A DNA stretch of 64,000 nt, taken from positions 1,674,001 through 1,738,000 of the forward strand of contig NZ_JAKVME010000001.1 in assembly GCF_022483985.1 (NCBI RefSeq), given 5' to 3'. Source of the stretch: Acetobacter sp. Lineage in GTDB: Bacteria; Pseudomonadota; Alphaproteobacteria; Acetobacterales; Acetobacteraceae. Position 1 is the first letter of the stretch. Each line of letters begins with the position of its first letter. The notes under the pieces are model-generated. The model made no database searches and was not told where the DNA came from. It worked only from the letters and a program-made list of their open reading frames with translations. This document shows positions 35,676-44,838 of this stretch, piece by piece. The position numbers and the translations under genes were made by a program.

Positions 35676-36746
35676 ATGGTCTCCGCACAGCCATCACAAA
35701 CATCCCCTTCGCCGACCCTGCAGAAAATTGCAGCCGAGGCAGCCGCTCGCCAGAAGGCAGCCCCTCCGCCACATCGACGGCAGCTCCCGCTGCGCGTCGG
35801 CACGCGTGGGTCGCCGCTCGCACTCTGGCAGACGCGCGCGTTCCTGACACGCCTGACGCGATTCTGTCCCGTCCTGCGCGACATGAACGCGTTTCAGGAG
35901 CACCTGATCAACACCACGGGTGATCAGGTGCAGAATCGCGCCCTCGCCGAAATCGGTGGCAAAGGGCTGTTCGCCAAGGAGATTCATGAAGCGCTCGTGG
36001 ATGGCCGGATCGACTTCGCCGTGCACAGTCTCAAGGACCTTGAGACCACCCTGCCGCCCGGTCTCGTGCTGGCCTGCACCATGCGCCGCGAGGATGCCCG
36101 CGACGCGCTGATCCTGCGGCCCGGCTTCACGCCCGGCAGTGATCCGAACGATCCCTATTCCGCCCTGCCTGAAGGGGCGCTGATCGGCTGCGCCTCCGTC
36201 CGCCGTCAGGCCCAGATGCTGCATGTCCGCCCGGACCTCCGATTCGGCCTGCTGCGCGGCAACGTGCAGACCCGTCTCGACAAACTGGCGGCGCGTCATT
36301 GCGATGCGACACTGCTGGCGCTCGCCGGTCTGCGTCGCCTCGGCATGGAAGACCGCGCTTCCATCGTGCTGGAGCCGTCCGTCATGGTCCCGTCGGCCGG
36401 ACAGGGAATCGTCGGCGTCACGGTGCGTGAAAGCGATGTCGAACTGCGCGAACTGCTCTCGGCCATTGAAGATTATGAAGCCCGGGCGGTTTCGACCGCC
36501 GAACGCGCCCTGCTGTCCGAGCTGGATGGGTCCTGCCGCACGCCGATCGGCGGCTATGCCCGCCTGCTTTCACCCTCGACCGGCGCGAGAAGCGAGTTGC
36601 ATCTTACCGGACTGGTCGCTTCCGAAGACGGCACGTTCCTGCTGCGTCGGGATATCGTCGGTCAGGCGTCGGATGCCGAGCGAATGGGGCATGAACTCGG
36701 TCGCAGTCTGCGTGCGGACAGCCCGGCGTCGATCTTTACTGACTGA
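35676..36746 (+). CDS. hemC: Hydroxymethylbilane synthase (porphobilinogen deaminase)
   Basis: Third step of tetrapyrrole synthesis: polymerises four porphobilinogens on a dipyrromethane cofactor attached to Cys287 (ELDGSCRTPIGGY). Catalytic Asp121 lies in HSLKDLETT, and LRVGTRGSPLALWQT opens the fold at residue 39. The first 38 residues (rich in Ala, Pro, Gln) are an extension not usual for HemC, and no later in-frame ATG explains it. Ten bases separate it from hemD. Confidence 0.96.
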   Translation: MVSAQPSQTSPSPTLQKIAAEAAARQKAAPPPHRRQLPLRVGTRGSPLALWQTRAFLTRLTRFCPVLRDMNAFQEHLINTTGDQVQNRALAEIGGKGLFAKEIHEALVDGRIDFAVHSLKDLETTLPPGLVLACTMRREDARDALILRPGFTPGSDPNDPYSALPEGALIGCASVRRQAQMLHVRPDLRFGLLRGNVQTRLDKLAARHCDATLLALAGLRRLGMEDRASIVLEPSVMVPSAGQGIVGVTVRESDVELRELLSAIEDYEARAVSTAERALLSELDGSCRTPIGGYARLLSPSTGARSELHLTGLVASEDGTFLLRRDIVGQASDAERMGHELGRSLRADSPASIFTD

Positions 36747-36755
36747 CCAGCCGGC

Positions 36756-37490
36756 ATGAACAAGGACACGCCCTCGCTTCGCGGCGTTCTTGTTGTGCGT
36801 CCGGAACCCGGCCTGACCGACACATGCGAAACGCTGGAGCGGCTCGGCTGGCGTTGCTGGGGGATGGAATCGCTTGTGATCACGGCGCGACCTCTGCCGC
36901 CGCAGAGAGGCATTGCCGGTGCGCTGATCACCAGCAGCCAGTCCATTCTGGCCCTGTCCTCCTCCGCTACGCACGATATTCCGGTCTATGCCGTGGGCGA
37001 CGCCACAGCGGAGCGCGTGAAAAGACAGGGCTTTCAGACGGTCATCAGCGCCAGCGGCGACGCGATGAAACTGGCGGAACTCGTCACGCAGCAGCTTTCT
37101 CCGGCATCCGGACCGCTTCTGCTGCTGTCCGGAGAGCATCAGGGCCTTCCGCTCGCCAAAACGCTCCGTGACATCGGCTTTCGTATTCGTCGTCGGATCG
37201 CCTACGCCACCAGCCCAGCGACGGCACTCCCACCCGAAGTGCTTTCAGCCCTGCGCGAAGGACTGATTGCAACAGTTCTGGTCTTTTCAGCCGCCAGCGC
37301 ACGCGCTTTCTGCGCCACCCTTGCCAGAGCGGACTGCTCTCCCGGCACACTCCGCGCCATTGCGATCTCTCAAAACACCATGAAAGAGCTACGCAAGGGG
37401 GGATTTCAAAACATTATGACGGCGCGGACGCCCGATATGGCCGCCATGCTCGACAGGCTGGAATCTGCTGCGTCACCTCCCTCATGCTGA
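36756..37490 (+). CDS. hemD: Uroporphyrinogen-III synthase
   Basis: Closes hydroxymethylbilane to uroporphyrinogen III. The 244-residue protein has the two-lobed HemD pattern: VLVVRPEPGLTDTCETLERL at the start, AGALITSSQSILAL, VYAVGDATAERVKRQGF, and the C-terminal AIAISQNTMKELRKGGFQNI. HemD is poorly conserved in sequence, but position right after hemC supports it strongly. Confidence 0.9.
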   Translation: MNKDTPSLRGVLVVRPEPGLTDTCETLERLGWRCWGMESLVITARPLPPQRGIAGALITSSQSILALSSSATHDIPVYAVGDATAERVKRQGFQTVISASGDAMKLAELVTQQLSPASGPLLLLSGEHQGLPLAKTLRDIGFRIRRRIAYATSPATALPPEVLSALREGLIATVLVFSAASARAFCATLARADCSPGTLRAIAISQNTMKELRKGGFQNIMTARTPDMAAMLDRLESAASPPSC

Positions 37491-37520
37491 CCGGACAATC
37501 TGTGTTTCAGGAGACCTCAC

Positions 37521-38768
37521 ATGACCAGCACCGATGCCCGCGATACGGAACTTGCCGCCCAGTATGAGGCTTATCCCTATCCGGAACGCGATCCCCGCGA
37601 GGAGGCGAAGCGGCTCCTGATCGGCAGTCCCAGTCATCTGAGGGAAATCGACTACTGGGTGTTCGGAGCCCGTCGTCCCCGCTCACAGCCCTTGCGTGCT
37701 CTTGTTGCCGGATGCGGCACCGGTGATGGCGCGATCATGCTCGCCACCCAGATGGCCCGCGGCAATCGTCCCGGCGAAGTCGTCTGCGTGGACCGATCCG
37801 AGCATGCGCTGAAGATTGCCCGTTCCCGTGCCGAAACTCGCAATCTGGGCAATATCCGCTTCATACAGGGTTCTCTCACCGATCCGGCAACGCTGCCGGG
37901 ACAGTTTGATTACATCGACTGCTGCGGCGTTCTGCATCATCTCCCCGCTCCGCTGGAAACGCTGCAAATCCTTGAACAGGCGCTCCTTCCCGGTGGCGGC
38001 ATGGGACTGATGGTCTATGCGCCTTACGGTCGAACCGGCGTGTATATGCTTCAGGAAGCGCTGGAACGTCTCACCCCTTTTTCAGAATCACCTTCGACAC
38101 GGCTCGATATCGCCAAGCGGGTCATGCGTACGCTTCCCGCCACGGCATGGCTCCGCGAGAACGGAAACTTCGGTGATCACCTCACTGGCGGTGATGCCGG
38201 ACTGTACGATCTGCTGCTCAATCCACGCGACCGCGCCTATACGATCAGCGCGTTTCTCGATCTGCTGGCGGAAGCTGGTCTCGAACCATCCTGCCTGATG
38301 GAACCCGCCCGCTATGACCCGTCGCTGTTTCTGCCCGATCCGAAGCTGCGCGCCCGTGTCGAGAATCTGTCATGGAGACAGAAGGCTGAGGTCGCCGAAT
38401 CGCTGACCGGCAATATGGCGACGCATGTGGCCTACGTCGTGCGGAACGGAGCACGTCCCACGCCGCCTGACTGCTGTGCTCCAACGACTGTGCCGGTCAT
38501 GCGGGAAATACCGGGGGATGAACTGGCGAAGCTGATTCTTCCGAACGGCACACTGCCTTTTTCATTCGGGACGCTGACGGTTCCCGTTCCGCTTCCTGCT
38601 CAGGCGAGAAGCATTCTGCCCCTGATTGACGGTGAGCGGACTGTTGCGGCCATTGCCGGGATCATGCAGGAGCGCGGTCTCTCCGAGAGGAAGTTCTTCA
38701 CGGTCTGGTCAGAGCTTTTTTCAAGACTGGAAAGCCTGAACCGCGTTCTGTTGCTTTCTCCCGTCTGA
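37521..38768 (+). CDS. Class I SAM-dependent methyltransferase with C-terminal extension
   Basis: 415 residues. Residues 1-45 hold a conserved 'YEAYPYPERDPREE' entry motif, followed by the SAM motif LRALVAGCGTGDGAIMLATQ, VCVDRSEHALKIA and the motif IV-like YIDCCGVLHHL. The last 140 residues form a separate domain resembling a PqqD-like winged helix (LPFSFGTLTVPVPL, LPLIDGERTVAAIAG). Substrate is unknown. It follows hemD by 30 bp and may be co-transcribed, though link to heme is not shown. Confidence 0.8.
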   Translation: MTSTDARDTELAAQYEAYPYPERDPREEAKRLLIGSPSHLREIDYWVFGARRPRSQPLRALVAGCGTGDGAIMLATQMARGNRPGEVVCVDRSEHALKIARSRAETRNLGNIRFIQGSLTDPATLPGQFDYIDCCGVLHHLPAPLETLQILEQALLPGGGMGLMVYAPYGRTGVYMLQEALERLTPFSESPSTRLDIAKRVMRTLPATAWLRENGNFGDHLTGGDAGLYDLLLNPRDRAYTISAFLDLLAEAGLEPSCLMEPARYDPSLFLPDPKLRARVENLSWRQKAEVAESLTGNMATHVAYVVRNGARPTPPDCCAPTTVPVMREIPGDELAKLILPNGTLPFSFGTLTVPVPLPAQARSILPLIDGERTVAAIAGIMQERGLSERKFFTVWSELFSRLESLNRVLLLSPV

Positions 38769-39090
38769 CAACGGGGCTTTCAGCATCCGTTTATCCTGAT
38801 GGGGCTATCAGGGACTCAGCACCATTTTTGCGAGCCCGGACCGTTCGTTCATACTGGTGTCAGGTAAACGCCCTATAAGGAAGGACGGGACAGCGAACAG
38901 GCCCGGTTTCCGCCCTTCCGGGCAGGAGAAAATGGGGCTTGGCCTCTCTCTGTCCCGATGATTTTTTATATTGATTGCGTAATGTTCTCGCCGTTTCTAT
39001 AAAATATTTTTAATGTTTTTGACCGTTCCGTCGTAGCAGGTTGCCCCGTATGCCTGTTTCTGCATCTTTGCCGTTCTGTGAGGGACTTTT
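38769..39090. other. 322-bp intergenic region with nested stem structure
   Basis: No gene is visible. It contains an outer stem CGGGACAG (38886-38893) / CTGTCCCG (38950-38957), an inner stem GCCCGG (38901-38906) / CCGGGC (38918-38923), and then ATGATTTTTTATA. This could be a small structured RNA, a leader of the downstream metal-efflux operon, or an unusual terminator for the methyltransferase gene. I could not match it to a known riboswitch. Confidence 0.4.
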
Positions 39091-40359
39091 TTGTTTCAAG
39101 AGTGTGTCAGACGTCTTTCGTTTTGTCTCTCGCTAATCGACGTTCCTTACGTCCGGATAGCGACGACATGCGGACTGTTTCTTGCCTCCGGGGCGCCCGC
39201 ATATGCAGAAAGTCTGAGCGAAGCCATCAGATCGGCCTGGGCCATGGACCCGTCCCGCAAATCCATCGCCACGGACGCCATGTCGGCACACAAGCGCGCC
39301 GCGGCGGCACGCTCATGGTTCCCGGACGGCCCGACCGTCTCCGGCCTGTACATGGACGACCATTTCATCGGCAGCAAAGTGGGCTACACCACCTATCAGG
39401 GACAGATCAGCGTTCCGCTATGGCTGCCGGGACAGGGTTCAGCCACGGAAGAAGCGGCCCTCGCGGATGAAAAAGTCGCCGCGCAGCAGCAGCAGGTGCA
39501 GAAACTGGCCGTCGCCGTGCGTGTTCTGGATCTCGCAAGTGAGGGCGCGGTTCTCAGCGCCCGCATCAGCAATCAGGAAGTCGTCAGCGACGTGCTGGGC
39601 AAGACCATGTCGGATGTCGAACACGCCCTGCACGCGGGAGAAGTGGCCAGCACCGATTACGAAGCAACAGTCACCGAAAAGGAAGACCTTGACGGCACAC
39701 TCGCGGAATCCCGGCAAAGGCTTGAGAACATCCGCGCTGATCTGGAATCCCTTACAGGCACTGACGCTCTTCCAGACCTGTCGGGCATTGACGGCCGGTT
39801 TCTGGGACGGATCGGCACACGCCTTGATCCCGAGCGTGACCCGCGCGTCCAACTCGCTGACTCCGCCCTGAAACAGGCGCAGGCTTCCTATTCCGTGGCC
39901 CGGCATTCCTATATGCCCAACCCCCAGCTTGGCGTCATTCTCAGCAGGCAGGAGCAGTACCAAAGCCCCTGGGACACGCAGATCGGCGTCGAATTTCAGG
40001 TGCCGCTGCCCAGTGAGGCGCGCAATGTCCCCATGGTCATGAAGGAAGTTCAGGCTGTCGGGCGGGCGGAACGCGACGTCACGCAGGCCCACCGTCAGAT
40101 CAGGGCCGAGTATCGTCAGTTGCATAACCAGTTGACGACCTCCACTCAGATTCTCCAACATGCACGTCAGCTACGCGCCCACTCGGATCGTCGTGCGGCT
40201 GATCTTGCCGAAGCATGGCAGGTCGGCGAGATTCCGGTGATCGAGTATCTGCGAGCCAGACGCACCGCCCTTACAGCCGCTGAACGCTACGCCCAGGCAG
40301 ACATTGTCATGCGGGCCACGATTGCCCGGATGATTCTTATGAGCGGAAACATTCCATGA
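39091..40359 (+). CDS. TolC/CzcC-like outer-membrane channel of a metal RND efflux system
   Basis: Outer-membrane efflux protein of 422 residues. The start is a TTG at 39091 with GAGGGA eight bases upstream; a signal-like segment (TTCGLFLASGAPAYAES) follows after about 25 residues. Long alpha-helical, Gln/Ala-rich repeats (VAAQQQQVQKLAVAV, QAHRQIRAEYRQLHNQL) form the TolC tunnel. It overlaps the adaptor gene by four bases (ATGA). Confidence 0.82.
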   Translation: MFQECVRRLSFCLSLIDVPYVRIATTCGLFLASGAPAYAESLSEAIRSAWAMDPSRKSIATDAMSAHKRAAAARSWFPDGPTVSGLYMDDHFIGSKVGYTTYQGQISVPLWLPGQGSATEEAALADEKVAAQQQQVQKLAVAVRVLDLASEGAVLSARISNQEVVSDVLGKTMSDVEHALHAGEVASTDYEATVTEKEDLDGTLAESRQRLENIRADLESLTGTDALPDLSGIDGRFLGRIGTRLDPERDPRVQLADSALKQAQASYSVARHSYMPNPQLGVILSRQEQYQSPWDTQIGVEFQVPLPSEARNVPMVMKEVQAVGRAERDVTQAHRQIRAEYRQLHNQLTTSTQILQHARQLRAHSDRRAADLAEAWQVGEIPVIEYLRARRTALTAAERYAQADIVMRATIARMILMSGNIP

Positions 40360-41537
40360 TCGAAACAAAAAGAGCCTTCCCCTCCTCTTTTGTATCAGTT
40401 CTGCTCACCTCCCTGCTGCTCGGGACCGCGTTCAGTCCCGCGGCTCAGGCGGAATCGCCGCTGCCGACAGTCACAATCTCCGACGAGGCGCTGGCCGCCG
40501 AGGGCATCCGCACCGCCGTCGCCCATCCCGGAGCGTTGCCGCATCACATGGATGTCCCGGCCTACATCGCCGCCGATGCCCGTAAGGTCGCGCACATCCG
40601 TCCCGTCGGCAGCGGGCGCGTTCTGGACGTGGCGGTTGTCGCGGGACAGATGGTGACCAAGGGTCAGCCGCTTCTCACCTATGAGAACTTCACGCTCAAC
40701 GACGACACGCAGCAGCACCTGTCCGCTGAAGCCGCTCTTCAGGAGGCCCGCGCCAGACGCGAGAACGCCCGCCAGCTTTATGACCGCGCCCGCACCCTCA
40801 AGGGCGGCGCTATCTCGGTCGGTGAACTGGAACGCCGGGGCGCGGCCCTGCGTGAGGCCGACGCGCTCGTGCATGGCCGGGAAGCAGCGCTCCAGACCAT
40901 GGCCGAGCATCTCCGCCGCTATCACTCCAGCATGGAACATCCGGACGCGGAGAAATCGGTCGTTGTCTCCCCCATCAGCGGTATTGTCACGAGCATCAAC
41001 GTCGCGACCGGGCAGGAAATGACCGCAACCGGGCTGGCGCCAGTTGAAATCGAAAACCTGTCCCATGTCTGGATCGTCTCGCAGGTCGATGAGGATGCAT
41101 CGACCCGCATTCGTCCCGGCGATCGTCAGTTGACGTGGCTCAGTCCCGGTGAGCCCCCTCTCTCATCGCGCATCGATGTCATCGAAGGACATGTCGATGC
41201 GAAAACCCAGCATATTCTCGCACGCAGTCTTGTGGAAAATCCCCAGCATCGTCTGCGCCCCGGCATGCTGGTAAAAACACGGCTGTTTTCCTCCGACAAG
41301 GTGGAAGGTATTCTGGTCCCGAGCACGGCGCTTCAGACATTTGCTGGTGAGCCCTGCGTTTTCGTGCTGACAGCGCCCCACCGCTACACCCTGCGCATCG
41401 TCAGGACCGGTCCCTCCCTCGAAGGGCAGACCGTCATCATCGCAGGTCTGAACAGTGGTGAAACCGTGGTGACGCAAGGCAGCTTCACCCTGAAATCACA
41501 AGCCATTCTGGCTCCTTCCGCCGAGGCCAACGGCTGA
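40356..41537 (+). CDS. Periplasmic adaptor (membrane fusion protein) of a metal RND efflux system
   Basis: HlyD/CusB-type adaptor of 393 residues with a signal peptide (LLTSLLLGTAFSPAAQAE). The barrel-sandwich part is seen at HIRPVGSGRVLDVAVVAGQM and the hairpin in ALQEARARRENARQLYDRA; the returning strand is VVVSPISGIVTSINVATGQE. No Met-rich or His-rich metal-binding tail is present. It lies four bases upstream of the pump gene. Confidence 0.88.
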   Translation: MIETKRAFPSSFVSVLLTSLLLGTAFSPAAQAESPLPTVTISDEALAAEGIRTAVAHPGALPHHMDVPAYIAADARKVAHIRPVGSGRVLDVAVVAGQMVTKGQPLLTYENFTLNDDTQQHLSAEAALQEARARRENARQLYDRARTLKGGAISVGELERRGAALREADALVHGREAALQTMAEHLRRYHSSMEHPDAEKSVVVSPISGIVTSINVATGQEMTATGLAPVEIENLSHVWIVSQVDEDASTRIRPGDRQLTWLSPGEPPLSSRIDVIEGHVDAKTQHILARSLVENPQHRLRPGMLVKTRLFSSDKVEGILVPSTALQTFAGEPCVFVLTAPHRYTLRIVRTGPSLEGQTVIIAGLNSGETVVTQGSFTLKSQAILAPSAEANG

Positions 41538-41541
41538 CCCC

Positions 41542-44500
41542 ATGAAGCTTCTGCACTGGTTTATCGAAAAGCGCCTTTTCCTTTTCTGTATCGTCACTCT
41601 TCTCATGGTGGCCGGGCTGGCCGACATCAGGAGCCTGCCGGTCGAACCTGTTCCGGACATCTCGCCGCGTCAGGTGCTGGTGTCCGTGCAGGCGCCCGGC
41701 CTGCCGACGGAAGAAGTTGAAAAACTCGTTACATCACCTGTGGAGAAAGTTCTGTCGGGCGTTGTCGGCCTGATCAGCATGCGCTCCGTGTCACGCACAG
41801 GCGTAGCGGTGCTTTACCTCCAGTTCGATGATTCCACGGATATCTATCGCGCCCGCGAACTGGTCTCCCAGCGACTGCCTGAAGCGCGGGACAGCGTGTC
41901 GGTGCATGGTCTGTCCATCGACATGGGGCCGATGTCCACCGGCATGGGCGAAATCCTCCATTTGCAGATTCGCGGGCGGGACCAGTCTCTCGAAGACCTG
42001 AACCGCCTGATGGTCTGGAACGTGGTGCCGCGCCTGCGCCTCGTTCCCGGCGTGGTGGACGTCAACATCAACGGCGGCGCTTCCGAGACCTACGAAGTCG
42101 CGCTCAATCCCATGGCCATGCGCCGTTACGGCGTATCCGTCTCGGATGCTTTCGACGCAGTCGATACCGGCAACGAGGCGGCTGGTGGCGCGTGGATCGA
42201 GCATAACGACGAACAGCACATCGTTGTCGGCCGCTCCCTGATCGACGATCTGGCCGAACTGGGTGAAGTGCAGGTCCGCAGCGGCCCGAACGGTGAAGTC
42301 GTCCATCTGCGGGATATCGGTATCGTGCGGAAAGGCAGCCGACCGCGCATGGGCGGTGTCACGCGGGATGGACAGGGCGAAATCGTCAGCGCCGTGGTGC
42401 TTCTGCGGGAAGGCGCGAGCGCCCGGGCCGCACTCAGCGCCCTGAAGACGGAGCTGCCGAAAATCCAGGCCTCCCTGCCCATAGGCGTTACGCTCGAACC
42501 CTATTACAGCCGCGAGAGTCTAACCGAAAAAACAATTGATACCGTCAGGGAAAATCTTTCTCTGGGTGCTATTTTGGTTCTGGTTGTCCTGCTGCTGGTG
42601 ATCGGGGACTGGCGGGCCTCCCTGATCATCATCTCCGTCATCCCCTTCTCCCTTGTCGCCGCCATGGTCGGGATGCGGCATCTGGGAATCTCGGCCAACC
42701 TGCTCTCTCTCGGCGCGATCGACTTCGGCATGGTCGTGGACAGTTCGCTGGTGATCGTCGAGAACGTCCTGCATCGCCGACGCTATGATACGCCGCTGCC
42801 CACCACCATCCTGTCGACCGTCCGCTCCGTCATTCGCCCGGTCACATTCGCCGTCCTCATCATCGCCATGGTGTATCTGCCGGTCCTCACGCTTCAGGGC
42901 GTCGAGGGGCGCATGTTCACGCCGATGGCCGAAACCGTCATTCTGGCGCTGGTCGCCTCCCTTGTTTATTCGCTGGTCTGCATTCCGGCTCTCTCTGTCT
43001 TTCTCGGACGTGGCAAAAAGCCTGACGAACACACGCATGGAGAAGGGAGCGACCATCACACCCGCTTCATCGCCTGCCTGTGGCGGCTTTTTCAGCCAGC
43101 CTCCCGCTACTGCATGGCGCACACAAAACAGGTCATGGCGGTTGCGTCCGTTTTCCTGATACTTTCCGTATTTGTAGCCAGCCGTCTTGGCGGAGAGTTT
43201 ATCCCCCAGCTTCAGGAAGGCGACCTGATCGTCACCTCCACCCGCCTGCCGGGGATTTCCCTCGACGCCTCTCTGGACGCCGCGCAGGCCATAGAGCGGA
43301 CCCTCCGCGCTTTCCCCGACGTCCGTACCGTGATCAGCAATACGGGCACCTCCGCCATCCCCACCGATCCGCAGGGCGGTGAGCAGAGTGACACCTATGT
43401 CATTCTGAAACCTCGCTCCGAATGGAAAACCGCCGATACGCAGGAAGGTCTGGTCAAGGCTTTCAATGCGGCGCTCAAGAAGAACAATCCGGGTTCGCTC
43501 TTCAACTGGAGCCAGCCCATCCAGATGCGTATGGACGATCTCCTGTCGGGTGTCCGCTCACAGATAGCAATCGGCATCTATGGTCCGGACATGCACGTCC
43601 TGTCGCGTCTGGCCACACAGGTCGCTGATGTCGTCTCCAAAGTTCCCGGTGCCGCGGACGTGGCGCCGCAGGATGTCGGCACCATTCCCTATCTGCATAT
43701 CGACGTCGATCGCACCATGACGGGGCGTCTCAACACGGAAACCTCCTCTGTCATGGACGTGGTGGAAGCGCTCGGAGGCCATTACGGGCCGCCCGTTTCC
43801 GTAGATGACGCTCTGATCCCGACAGAAGTCCGGTTCGCAGAGGACGCGCGTGAAAATATCGACGATATCCGTGCCCTCCCCGTCGTCACACGCGATGACC
43901 GCACCGTCGATCTTTCTCAGGTCGCCCATATCGCGCTGACGGATGGACCACCCACAATCCGGCGCGATCAGGGACTTCGCCGGACAATGGTGCAGTCCAA
44001 TGTTCGCGGGCGGGATCTGAGTTCTTTCGTCGCGGCAGCTCAGGATGCCGTAGCGAAAAACATCAAGCTCGCTCCGGGCTATCGCATGGAGTGGAGCGGA
44101 CAGTTCAAAAATCTCCAGACAGCCGTGGCGCGTCTGGAGATTGTGGTGCCGATCATGCTGGGGCTGATTTTCCTGCTGCTTGTGATGGCGCTGGGTCAGT
44201 TGGGACTTGCGGCCCTTGTGTTCGTCAATCTGCCTTTTGCGGCCACAGGCGGCATCCTCGCGCTCTATTTCAGGGCTATGCCATTCAGCATCTCAGCCGG
44301 CATCGGCTTTATCGCCCTGTTCGGTGTCGCGACCATGAACGGTCTTGTGCTGGTGTCCTATATTCACGATCTGAGAAAAGAAGGCCTCCTGCCTTTTGAC
44401 GCTGCTGTCGAGGCCGTTCGCGAACGCTTCCGCCCGGTCATGGCCACGGCGACAGTCGCGTGTCTGGGTTTCTTCCCCATGGCGTTCTCCATGAGCGAGG

Positions 44501-44622
44501 GCGCGGAGGTTGAAAAGCCGCTGGCGACAGTAGTTATCGGTGGCCTTGTATCCTGCACGATGCTGACACTGCTGGTTCTGCCATCGCTCTATGCTTGGCT
44601 TTATCGGGGTAAAAGCAGCTAA
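41542..44622 (+). CDS. Heavy-metal efflux RND transporter (CzcA/CusA family)
   Basis: Inner-membrane proton-driven pump of 1026 residues, HME subfamily, with 12 helices and two large periplasmic domains. Hallmarks: LPVEPVPDISPRQVLVSVQA, GLPTEEVEKLVTSPVE, and helix 4 AIDFGMVVDSSLVIVEN with D394, D400 and E407. In CzcA/CnrA this acidic trio marks the divalent cation (Co/Zn/Cd/Ni) group, while CusA-type monovalent pumps lack the first Asp. The C-terminal ATVACLGFFPMAFS is also typical. Specificity is therefore more likely divalent metals, but is not proven. Final gene of a three-gene operon. Confidence 0.92.
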   Translation: MKLLHWFIEKRLFLFCIVTLLMVAGLADIRSLPVEPVPDISPRQVLVSVQAPGLPTEEVEKLVTSPVEKVLSGVVGLISMRSVSRTGVAVLYLQFDDSTDIYRARELVSQRLPEARDSVSVHGLSIDMGPMSTGMGEILHLQIRGRDQSLEDLNRLMVWNVVPRLRLVPGVVDVNINGGASETYEVALNPMAMRRYGVSVSDAFDAVDTGNEAAGGAWIEHNDEQHIVVGRSLIDDLAELGEVQVRSGPNGEVVHLRDIGIVRKGSRPRMGGVTRDGQGEIVSAVVLLREGASARAALSALKTELPKIQASLPIGVTLEPYYSRESLTEKTIDTVRENLSLGAILVLVVLLLVIGDWRASLIIISVIPFSLVAAMVGMRHLGISANLLSLGAIDFGMVVDSSLVIVENVLHRRRYDTPLPTTILSTVRSVIRPVTFAVLIIAMVYLPVLTLQGVEGRMFTPMAETVILALVASLVYSLVCIPALSVFLGRGKKPDEHTHGEGSDHHTRFIACLWRLFQPASRYCMAHTKQVMAVASVFLILSVFVASRLGGEFIPQLQEGDLIVTSTRLPGISLDASLDAAQAIERTLRAFPDVRTVISNTGTSAIPTDPQGGEQSDTYVILKPRSEWKTADTQEGLVKAFNAALKKNNPGSLFNWSQPIQMRMDDLLSGVRSQIAIGIYGPDMHVLSRLATQVADVVSKVPGAADVAPQDVGTIPYLHIDVDRTMTGRLNTETSSVMDVVEALGGHYGPPVSVDDALIPTEVRFAEDARENIDDIRALPVVTRDDRTVDLSQVAHIALTDGPPTIRRDQGLRRTMVQSNVRGRDLSSFVAAAQDAVAKNIKLAPGYRMEWSGQFKNLQTAVARLEIVVPIMLGLIFLLLVMALGQLGLAALVFVNLPFAATGGILALYFRAMPFSISAGIGFIALFGVATMNGLVLVSYIHDLRKEGLLPFDAAVEAVRERFRPVMATATVACLGFFPMAFSMSEGAEVEKPLATVVIGGLVSCTMLTLLVLPSLYAWLYRGKSS

Positions 44623-44838
44623 GTTCATTATCTTGTATCGATGGTTTTATATTTTTTATGTCTGCAATGAGAGATTGCTCAAGCAAGTCATAACCATAGA
44701 AAAAATGACCGGTTTCGCCTCATATACGACATATGGCATGGCCAATCAGCTTCCGAGCAGTGGACATTAACTAGCTGGCATCAATGTGATGTCACAATCA
44801 CTACATGCTACTGTTTTTTAAATATATGCGCGTGTAAA

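Noticed and set aside
38860..38930. Possible RNase P or SRP RNA in the intergenic region before the efflux operon
   Set aside because: Isolated similarity (TCAGGTAAACGCC, GGAAGGA) without the other conserved blocks of either RNA.
44623..44838. Possible attachment site or tRNA fragment beside the AT-rich gene
   Set aside because: No tRNA arms, integrase gene or direct repeats were seen.
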